Shown: positions 57,535-64,000 of the stretch, piece by piece | Layout: every line of letters starts with the position of its first letter | How positions within the stretch are numbered: position 1 is the first letter of the stretch | Assembly: GCA_949296575.1 (NCBI GenBank) | Contig: CASFPE010000030.1 | Span: 1-64,000 of the forward strand | Length of the DNA stretch: 64,000 nt | Direction: 5' to 3' | Source of the DNA: an uncultured Bacteroides sp. | GTDB lineage: Bacteria > Bacteroidota > Bacteroidia > Bacteroidales > Bacteroidaceae | The notes under the pieces: model-generated | Databases searched by the model: none | What the model was told of the DNA's origin: nothing | What the model saw: the letters and a program-made list of their open reading frames with translations, nothing else | Translations under genes and position numbers: made by a program

Positions 57535-58266
57535 TTATTCTTCTTCCGGTTTCATGTTGGTATAAACCGTTTGCACATCATCAAACTCCTCCAAGCGTTC
57601 CACCATCTTGTTGATGGTCTCACGTTGTTCCGGGGTCACGTCCTTCAGGTCGTTAGGAATATAAGTAAATTCACCGCCGACATCCTCAAAGCCGCTTTCC
57701 TCCAAATGCTTTTGAATGGCAGCATAGCTCTTGGGATCGCCATAAATGGTGATGGTGCCTTCTTCCGGGTCCTCATCATATTCGTCGTCCACGTTGTAAT
57801 CAATCAAGTCTAAAATCAACTCCTCCATGTCCACGCCGTCTTTCTTCTTGAACGTGAACACGCATTTATGGTCGAAAAGGAAAGCCAATGAGCCGGTCGT
57901 GCCTAAATTCCCCCCAAACTTGTTGAACACCGAGCGGACATCTGCCACCGTCCGTGTCGTGTTGTCGGTCAAAGTATCCACAAAAACGGCAATCCCGTGA
58001 GGGCCATAGCCCTCGTAAGTCATGCCTTTGTAATCGCTTTGGTCCTTGCCCATCGCGTTCTTGATGGCACGCTCGATGTTGTCCTTCGGCATGTTCTCGC
58101 GCTTGCATGTGGCAATCACGGAACGCAACGTGGGATTGTTCTCAGGTTCAGGACCGCCGGCTTTCACCGCAATTGCAATTTGTTTGCCCAGACGGGTAAA
58201 CGTTTTCGCCATGTGGCCCCATCTTTTCAATTTCGTTGCTTTTCTATATTCAAATGCTCTTCCCAT
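57535..58266 (-). CDS. YebC/PmpR family protein (TACO1-like)
   Basis: The 243-residue protein belongs to the YebC/TACO1 family: GRAFEYRKATKLKRWGHMAKTFTRLGKQI at the start, NIERAIKNAMGK, YEGYGPHGIAVFVDTLTDNTTRTVADVRSVFNKFGGNLGTTGSLAFLF. Members were first described as transcription regulators and more recently as translation factors helping ribosomes on difficult motifs. The short N-terminus MGRAFEYRK fits the usual start. It is 34 bp after pheT and 9 bp before the TSCPD gene. Confidence 0.95.
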   Translation of the reverse strand: MGRAFEYRKATKLKRWGHMAKTFTRLGKQIAIAVKAGGPEPENNPTLRSVIATCKRENMPKDNIERAIKNAMGKDQSDYKGMTYEGYGPHGIAVFVDTLTDNTTRTVADVRSVFNKFGGNLGTTGSLAFLFDHKCVFTFKKKDGVDMEELILDLIDYNVDDEYDEDPEEGTITIYGDPKSYAAIQKHLEESGFEDVGGEFTYIPNDLKDVTPEQRETINKMVERLEEFDDVQTVYTNMKPEEE

Positions 58267-58300
58267 TGGATTTATATGTTTTTATTGTTAATACTCTTGC

Positions 58301-60766
58301 CTATCTCAGTTTCGCGCCTAACTTGCTTTCCAGATTGGCCACCAGCTTGCCCATTATCTTGTCAATCTGCTTCTCGGTCAACGTCTGGCTTTCGTCTTGC
58401 AAGAAGAAGCTCACGGCATACGACTTCTTGCCTGCCTCCAGGTTCTTCCCTTCGTACACGTCAAACAGTTCCACCCTGCGGAGCAGTTTCTTCTCCGTTT
58501 CGTAAGCTGTCTTTTCCACATCGGCAAACGCGACATCCTTGTCCAACAACAAAGCCAAATCGCGCTTCACCATCGGATACTTCGGCAACTCTTTGAAATT
58601 GACCTGCACGGAACGAACCGCCTTCAGCAATTCATCCCACAGCAAATCGGCATAATACACATCAGCCTCGATATCCGCTTTCTTCAACTGGCGGTTGTCA
58701 ACAATCCCCATCACGCCCAAATATTTGCCGCCTTGCGTATGGATGGACAAAGCCGTTGCAAACAAGTCATCCTCGCTGCGGGCAAACACAAGCTTATGCA
58801 CATCCAATCCCAAGCGGAGCAAGATGTTCTCCACATAAGCTTTCAGTTCAAAGAAAGAACTCTGTTCCTCGGCATGCGCCCACGAGTTGGACACTTTCTT
58901 GCCCGTCACCCATAACGCCAAGTGGCAACCTTCAGAATAAGCCGAAAGGACTTTCCCTTCCACATGCTTCTCCTTATTATAGCGATAACAATTGCCAAAC
59001 TCAAAAAACCTCAAATCAGCATTTTTGCGGTTCACATTGCGCACGATGCTTTCCAAGCCTCCGAAAAGCAAGGTCTGCCGCATGCAGTTCAAGTCGGCAC
59101 TCAAGGGATTCATCAACATGACCAGGTTTTCAGGAGGACAGGATGCCAAGCCTTCATAATAAGCCGCCTTGGTAAGCGAATTGTTCATGATTTCATTGAA
59201 ACCGCAGCCCACCAGTTGCTCGGAAACGAGATTCTGCAACTTATAAGACTTGTCCACTTCGGTTTGCGTGGTCAGGCTGGACTTCAAAGCCAAAGGAATC
59301 TCCACATTATTATATCCATAGATACGGAGGATGTCTTCCACCACATCGCAAGGACGCTGCACATCCACCCTGTAAGGAGGCACAGACAGTTTCAATCCTT
59401 CGGGCTTTTCTTCCAGAATTTTCATTTCAAGGCTTTGCACGATGCTCTTGATGGTTTCTTCCGGTATTGTCTTTCCCACCAAATCATGCACATATTGGTA
59501 AGGAAGCTCCGCCTCAAAGTCCTTGAAAGGCGCAGGACAGCAATCTTTTATCTCCGAAGATATGGTTCCTCCCGCCAGTTCCTTCACCATCAGTGCAGCC
59601 AACTTCAGGCAATACACCACATTGTTCGGGTCAATGCCGCGCTCGAAACGGAAAGAAGCATCCGTGTTCAACCCATGCCTGCGAGCCGTCTTGCGCACCC
59701 AAGTGGGATGGAAATAAGCACTTTCCAAGAACACACTGGTTGTTTCTTCCGTGCTGCCCGAATCCAAGCCGCCAAACACGCCCGCGATGCACATCGGTTC
59801 TTCCTCATTGCAAATCATCAGGTCACGTTCGTTGAGCTTGCGCTCCACGCCGTCCAAAGTGACAAAAGGCGTGCCTTCCGGCAAAGTCCGCACGCGGATA
59901 TGGCGGCCTTTCACTTTCGAAGCGTCAAAACAATGCAAAGGCTGCCCGAATGCATGCACAATATAGTTGGTCACGTCCACCACATTGTTGATGGGACGAA
60001 GCCCAATGGCCTTCAAACGGTTCTGCAACCATTCCGGGCTTTCCTTCACGGTTACGCCGCTCACCGTCACTCCTGCATAACGCGGGCAAGCTTCCGTGTT
60101 CTCCACCGTAACGGAGATATCAAGGTCATGATTCTCTACCTGGAACGCATCCACGGAAGGTTTCTGCAAATGCGCCTCGTGGCCATGCTGCACTAAATAG
60201 GCATACAGGTCGCGCGCCACGCCGTAATGGGAGCAGGCATCCGCACGGTTGGGCGTGATGTCCACTTCCAGCACATAATCATTCTCAATCTTATAATAAT
60301 CCTTCGCCAAAGTGCCTGGAACGACCTCGTCCGGCAAGACGATGATGCCCTCATGGCTGGTGCCGACTCCTATTTCATCTTCTGCGCAAATCATTCCATA
60401 AGATTCCACGCCGCGAAGCTTCGATTTTTTTATCGTAAAGCAATCATCCCCGTCATACAGTTTGGTGCCTATCGTGGCCACCACCACCTTTTGCCCGGCA
60501 GCCACGTTTGCCGCGCCGCACACAATCTGTACCGGCTCGCCGCCGTTCCCTAAATCTACCGTCGTCACATGCATGTGATCGGAATTTGGATGAGGCACGC
60601 ACGTCAACACATGCCCGACAACCAAGCCTTCCAACCCGCCTTTCACGGATTGCACTTCTTCCACCCCGCCTGTTTCCAAGCCGATGGAGGTCAATGCTGC
60701 CGCAACTTCTTCCGGGGTCAAATCAAAATTGACATACTCTTTCAGCCAATTATAACTGATATTCAT
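58301..60766 (-). CDS. pheT: phenylalanyl-tRNA synthetase beta subunit
   Basis: The 821-residue subunit has the expected order: N-terminal MNISYNWLKEYVNFDLTPEEVA, a tRNA-binding EMAP-like domain (about 40-155, VGHVLTCVPHPNSDHMHVTTVDLG), B3/B4 editing domain, B5 domain (VQRPCDVVEDILRIYGYNNV), core, and a C-terminal FDX-ACB domain (LPKYPMVKRDLALLLDKDV). It charges tRNA(Phe) together with PheS, which is not adjacent. First gene of a pheT-yebC-TSCPD operon. Confidence 0.97.
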   Translation of the reverse strand: MNISYNWLKEYVNFDLTPEEVAAALTSIGLETGGVEEVQSVKGGLEGLVVGHVLTCVPHPNSDHMHVTTVDLGNGGEPVQIVCGAANVAAGQKVVVATIGTKLYDGDDCFTIKKSKLRGVESYGMICAEDEIGVGTSHEGIIVLPDEVVPGTLAKDYYKIENDYVLEVDITPNRADACSHYGVARDLYAYLVQHGHEAHLQKPSVDAFQVENHDLDISVTVENTEACPRYAGVTVSGVTVKESPEWLQNRLKAIGLRPINNVVDVTNYIVHAFGQPLHCFDASKVKGRHIRVRTLPEGTPFVTLDGVERKLNERDLMICNEEEPMCIAGVFGGLDSGSTEETTSVFLESAYFHPTWVRKTARRHGLNTDASFRFERGIDPNNVVYCLKLAALMVKELAGGTISSEIKDCCPAPFKDFEAELPYQYVHDLVGKTIPEETIKSIVQSLEMKILEEKPEGLKLSVPPYRVDVQRPCDVVEDILRIYGYNNVEIPLALKSSLTTQTEVDKSYKLQNLVSEQLVGCGFNEIMNNSLTKAAYYEGLASCPPENLVMLMNPLSADLNCMRQTLLFGGLESIVRNVNRKNADLRFFEFGNCYRYNKEKHVEGKVLSAYSEGCHLALWVTGKKVSNSWAHAEEQSSFFELKAYVENILLRLGLDVHKLVFARSEDDLFATALSIHTQGGKYLGVMGIVDNRQLKKADIEADVYYADLLWDELLKAVRSVQVNFKELPKYPMVKRDLALLLDKDVAFADVEKTAYETEKKLLRRVELFDVYEGKNLEAGKKSYAVSFFLQDESQTLTEKQIDKIMGKLVANLESKLGAKLR

Positions 60767-60801
60767 ATTTTCTGCTTTTTATGATTTCAAAAAAGGATTC
60801 G

Positions 60802-60809
60802 CAAAATTA
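60802..60809 (-). promoter_or_regulatory. -7 box of pheT operon promoter
   Basis: On the minus strand TAATTTTG matches TAnnTTTG, 35 bp before ATG 60766; a TTTG lies 23 bp further up, slightly long. Confidence 0.5.
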
Positions 60810-60924
60810 ATAAGTTTTTCCCGGTTGAAGCACAAAATCCCATGAAAATCTTATGCAAGAAGGCGAAATGGCAGATGTAACACAAATGTAACACATTATC
60901 TCGGCACGTCCGGGTTTTATTTGC

Positions 60925-60932
60925 TACTTTTG
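60925..60932 (+). promoter_or_regulatory. -7 box of porin gene promoter
   Basis: TACTTTTG matches TAnnTTTG, 16 bp before ATG 60949; no -33 box seen. Confidence 0.45.
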
Positions 60933-60948
60933 TCAAAAAATAAACGGC

Positions 60949-62004
60949 ATGAGATATTCATTCATTACCCTGTTAGCCTTGTTTGCAACGATAGGCCTGC
61001 ATGCACAAGAAGCAGACGCGCCCAATGAGGACGGGAAGAAGCTGGACAAAGAAAAGATGGAGAAAAGAGACTATCTCCCGCAAATACACGGCACCATACG
61101 AGGGAAGTATGAATACCAGCCGGAACTGAACGCCAGCCGCTTCCAAGTGCGCAACGCACGTTTCAGCCTCACCGGCAATGTGCATCCCATTGTGGCCTAC
61201 AAGGCTGAAATAGACTTGTCGGACGAAGGAAGCATCAAGATGTTGGACGCATACACAAGAATCTTCCCGGTCAACGGATTGACCGCCACCATCGGACAGA
61301 TGCGTGTCCCCTTTACCATCGACGCGCACCGCTCGCCCCACCAGCAATATTTCGCCAACCGTTCGTTCATTGCCAAGCAAGTAGGCAATGTGCGCGACGT
61401 AGGCGCCACCATTGGGTACGACTTCAACAAGATGTTCCCATTGATTTTAGAGGCAGCCGCATTCAATGGTTCGGGGCTGACCCAACAGAAAGAGTGGCAC
61501 AAAGGCTTCAACTATTCCGTGAAAGCCCAGTTGTTTCCATCGCAAAGTTCCAACATCACCCTCAGCATGCAGACCATCAAGCCGGACGTGACGCGCATTT
61601 ACATGTACGACATCGGGGCATATTACAATATCGGAGGCCTGCACATCGAGGGGGAATACCTGTATAAAACATACCGCTACAACGCTTTCAAGGATGTGCA
61701 TGCCGTCAACTGTTTCGCCAACTACGACCTTCCCCTGAAGAAAGTGTTCAGCAAGATGTCGTTTCTGGCACGCTACGACATGATGACCGACCACAGCGAC
61801 GGCAACCGCAACGAAAGCGGGACATTGCAAATCGACGACTACCAACGCCACCGGCTGACGGGAGGCATCACACTGAGCATCGGAAAGAAAGCATTCGTGG
61901 CCGACATCCGGCTGAACTACGAAGTGTATTTCTACCAAGATGATGCCGTGCCTTTGGAGTCGGAACACGACAAGTTGGTCATCGAAGTCATGACTCGCTT
62001 CTAA
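60949..62004 (+). CDS. OprO/OprP-like porin
   Basis: The 351-residue outer membrane protein starts with a signal peptide (MRYSFITLLALFATIGLHAQ). A 16-stranded-type barrel of the phosphate-selective porin O/P family follows: IHGTIRGKYEYQPEL, FQVRNARFSLTGNVHPIVAYKAEIDLSDEG, LTATIGQMRVPFTIDAHRSPHQQYFANRSFI, and a final VIEVMTRF ending in Phe. The solute is not evident. It converges with dnaB with 17 bp between. Confidence 0.9.
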   Translation: MRYSFITLLALFATIGLHAQEADAPNEDGKKLDKEKMEKRDYLPQIHGTIRGKYEYQPELNASRFQVRNARFSLTGNVHPIVAYKAEIDLSDEGSIKMLDAYTRIFPVNGLTATIGQMRVPFTIDAHRSPHQQYFANRSFIAKQVGNVRDVGATIGYDFNKMFPLILEAAAFNGSGLTQQKEWHKGFNYSVKAQLFPSQSSNITLSMQTIKPDVTRIYMYDIGAYYNIGGLHIEGEYLYKTYRYNAFKDVHAVNCFANYDLPLKKVFSKMSFLARYDMMTDHSDGNRNESGTLQIDDYQRHRLTGGITLSIGKKAFVADIRLNYEVYFYQDDAVPLESEHDKLVIEVMTRF

Positions 62005-62021
62005 ATTCCCCCTGTTTCGCT

Positions 62022-63566
62022 TCAATAAGGCACCGGGCCGTCAGGCGCGATGCCCGCAAAAGGATTGGACGAACCTTGCAACGGATCGGGAGGCGGCGGC
62101 ACCGTCTCTTGGCTGTTCATGCGCGACGACAGCACGCCTTCTTCGCCCGGCAAGGGAATCACCATGTCATCATCCGGGTTCTGAAAGCGCGCATATTCCG
62201 ACTTGAAGCGAAGAAGGATGTGTCCCACCGCGCCGTTACGATGCTTGGCGATGATGATTTCTGCCATGCCTCGCACATCATTGTTGTTTTCATCCTTGTA
62301 TATCTTAAAGTATTCCGGGCGGTGGATAAACAACACCATGTCCGCATCCTGCTCGATGGCACCGGACTCACGAAGGTCACTTAGCTGCGGACGTTTCCCT
62401 TCGATGCCTTCACGTGCCTCCAAACCACGGTTCAACTGTGACAAAGCAATGATGGGTATGTCCAGTTCCTTTGCCAAGCCTTTCAATGAGCGTGAAATGG
62501 TGCTTACTTCCTCTTGGCGGCTGCCATACGACATCCCGCTGGCGTTCATCAACTGAAGATAGTCGATGATAATCAGCTTTACCCCATGCTCGCGCACCAG
62601 GCGGCGCGCCTTCGTCCGCAGTTCAAAGATGGAAAGCGACGGCGTGTCGTCCACATACAGCGGCGCATCGTAAAGGTCTTTTATCCGATAATCCAGCTGG
62701 CTCCACTCGTAGGGCGCCAACTGCCCGCTCTTGATTTTGTCGCCGGTTATCTCACAAACGTTCACAATCAAACGGTTCACCAACTGGATGTTGCTCATTT
62801 CCAAGGAGAAGAGAGCCACGGGGTTCTTGAAGTCCACGGCAATGTTCTTGGCCATCGACAGCACGAATGCCGTTTTTCCCATGGCCGGGCGGGCGGCAAT
62901 AATAATCAAGTCGGAGTTCTGCCACCCGGAAGTTATCTTGTCCAACGCATGGAAACCGCTCTCCAAACCGCTCATGCCGTCGGTCTTTGCCGCAGCTTTC
63001 TGCAATTGCTCGTAGGCCGCCGAGATGACAGGATTGATTTGCGTGTAGTCCTTCTTCATGTTCTTTTGGGAAATCTCAAAGAGTTTCCCCTCGGCCTCCT
63101 GCATCAGGTCGTCCACATCGACAGTCTCGTCGAAAGATTTGGTCAGCACGTCGCTGGCAAAGGTTATCAACTGCCGCGCCAAATATTTCTGCGCGATGAT
63201 GCGCGCATGGTAGACAATGTGGGCGGAGGAAGCCACATTGGAACTCAACTGGGCGATATAGAACGGGCCGCCCACTTCTTCCAACTCGCCCCTTTTCCGC
63301 AACTGTTCCGTCACGGTCAGTATGTCCACCGGCTCTTGCCGCACGGCCAAGTCCGTGATGGCTGCATAAATCTGCTGGTGTATCGTTTCGTAAAACGACT
63401 CAGGACGAAGAATGTCGCTCACCAACGGGTAAGCATCTTTCTCTATCATCAATGCGCCCAGCACGGCTTTCTCAAAATCCAATGCCTGCGGTTGCAATCG
63501 CCCGTACTCACTGACGGGCTGTGCTTTGCTCTTGCTTGTTCTTCTTGTGGTCTTTGGTTCCGGCAT
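62022..63566 (-). CDS. dnaB: replicative DNA helicase
   Basis: The 514-residue helicase has the N-terminal DnaB domain (LQPQALDFEKAVLGALMIEKDAYPLVSDIL) and a RecA-like motor with Walker A in IAARPAMGKTAFVLSMA. Walker B is LIIIDYLQLM; SQLNRGLEAR, RLRESGAIEQDADMVLFIHRPEYF-type segments and an RFKSEYARF end complete it. It unwinds DNA at the fork as a hexamer. A Pro-rich C-terminal tail (VPPPPDPLQGSSNPF) is a small addition. No intein is present. Promoter at 63587-63594. Confidence 0.97.
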   Translation of the reverse strand: MPEPKTTRRTSKSKAQPVSEYGRLQPQALDFEKAVLGALMIEKDAYPLVSDILRPESFYETIHQQIYAAITDLAVRQEPVDILTVTEQLRKRGELEEVGGPFYIAQLSSNVASSAHIVYHARIIAQKYLARQLITFASDVLTKSFDETVDVDDLMQEAEGKLFEISQKNMKKDYTQINPVISAAYEQLQKAAAKTDGMSGLESGFHALDKITSGWQNSDLIIIAARPAMGKTAFVLSMAKNIAVDFKNPVALFSLEMSNIQLVNRLIVNVCEITGDKIKSGQLAPYEWSQLDYRIKDLYDAPLYVDDTPSLSIFELRTKARRLVREHGVKLIIIDYLQLMNASGMSYGSRQEEVSTISRSLKGLAKELDIPIIALSQLNRGLEAREGIEGKRPQLSDLRESGAIEQDADMVLFIHRPEYFKIYKDENNNDVRGMAEIIIAKHRNGAVGHILLRFKSEYARFQNPDDDMVIPLPGEEGVLSSRMNSQETVPPPPDPLQGSSNPFAGIAPDGPVPY

Positions 63567-63586
63567 ATTTTCCTTTTTTGCACGGG

Positions 63587-63594
63587 CAAAGATA
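63587..63594 (-). promoter_or_regulatory. -7 box of dnaB promoter
   Basis: On the minus strand TATCTTTG matches TAnnTTTG, 20 bp before ATG 63566. Confidence 0.5.
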
Positions 63595-63646
63595 GGCCAT
63601 CCAAATGATTTTCCACCATTTCTTCTTCTTTTTAATTATGAACAGC

Positions 63647-63654
63647 TATCTTTG
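63647..63654 (+). promoter_or_regulatory. -7 box of ispE promoter
   Basis: TATCTTTG matches TAnnTTTG, 25 bp before ATG 63680; divergent from the dnaB promoter in a 113-bp gap. Confidence 0.5.
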
Positions 63655-63679
63655 AAAACTAAACTCAAAAAAAGAAAGG

Positions 63680-64000
63680 ATGATCACTTTCCCGAATGCC
63701 AAAATCAACTTGGGGCTGAACATTGTGGAGAAACGCCCCGACGGCTACCACAATCTGGAAACCGTGTTCTACCCCATTGCCTGGGAAGACGCTTTGGAAG
63801 TTGTCCCAAGCGGGAAGCGGGAGAACGGGTACGTCCTCCATCTGTCCGGCCTTCCCGTCGGCGGGAACAACGATGACAACCTGGTGGCGAAAGCCTGCCG
63901 GATGCTGCAAACGAAGCATGGCTTCCCGCCGGTGGACATCTTCTTGCGCAAGAACATCCCCATGGGCGCCGGATTGGGAGGCGGTTCTTCGGATGCCGCT
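63680..64000 (+). CDS. ispE: 4-diphosphocytidyl-2-C-methyl-D-erythritol kinase (5' part)
   Basis: The first 107 codons of a GHMP-family kinase are present; the gene runs off the right edge. [33 protein letters not shown] is the standard IspE start, and the ATP loop [15 protein letters not shown] (about 93-107) is intact. The enzyme phosphorylates CDP-methylerythritol in the non-mevalonate isoprenoid pathway. The rest (about 165-185 residues) lies outside. Confidence 0.95.
   Translation, partial: MITFPNAKINLGLNIVEKRPDGYHNLETVFYPIAWEDALEVVPSGKRENGYVLHLSGLPVGGNNDDNLVAKACRMLQTKHGFPPVDIFLRKNIPMGAGLGGGSSDAA

Overview
The window comes from a member of the Bacteroidota, almost certainly order Bacteroidales. 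The signs are several starts preceded by the TAnnTTTG -7 box (often with TTTG 19-20 bp upstream), two Bacteroidetes-type HU-like proteins, a hybrid two-component regulator of the kind that controls glycan-use loci, an OprO/P-type porin, a pyrB-pyrI pair, and lipoprotein-rich glycoside hydrolases. The genus cannot be fixed from the sequence alone. Third-position GC is clearly higher around menD and fabD-thiD than in the glycoside hydrolase block and the export genes.

Layout. 1-8.3 kb: an HU-like gene cut by the window edge, a repeat-filled gap, menD (menaquinone), a secreted MORN-repeat protein, an M16 protein without its zinc site, a short HPPK-like protein and a class A PBP. 8.4-11.1 kb: pyrB-pyrI-flavin reductase-outer membrane barrel, probably one operon. 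11.1-12.3 kb: a hicAB toxin-antitoxin cassette flanked on both sides by the same 22-bp repeat family. 12.4-17.1 kb: response regulator and histidine kinase, a ROK regulator, and a secreted alpha/beta hydrolase. 17.2-38.1 kb: a glycan-degradation block with operon GH31(PA14)-GH2-GH3-GH29-GH31, the hybrid regulator, and the pair GH2(ricin-like)-GH5. Its enzyme set fits fucosylated, galactosylated xyloglucan, but no SusC/SusD pair lies in the window. 38.3-46.4 kb: YqgE, an aminotransferase, a polysaccharide export lipoprotein and BY-kinase with a Tyr-Gly tail, a patatin-like protein and a cytoplasmic GH13 enzyme. 46.4-50.8 kb: a candidate small RNA, an AlaX-like editing protein, a second HU-like protein, fabD and thiD, separated by unusually long GC-rich gaps. 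51-64 kb: pyrG, yidC, a secreted S9 peptidase, the pheT-yebC-TSCPD operon, a porin, dnaB and the start of ispE.

The most unusual signal is between genes. At least six intergenic tracts (690-1055, 11126-11275, 12163-12257, 38212-38306, 48571-48731, 54686-54850) are degenerate tandem arrays with a 21-23 bp period. Sequences differ between most arrays while the period stays the same, and many units carry a short inverted repeat or a conserved box. Two related sub-families recur at three of these loci. I know of no described element that matches this; it is the best candidate for something new here. Other points worth checking are a 65-nt transcript-like unit with its own promoter and strong terminator (46578-46679), a 28-bp perfect palindrome (46462-46489), the palindromic operator inside the hicAB promoter, and the SusCD-less glycan locus.
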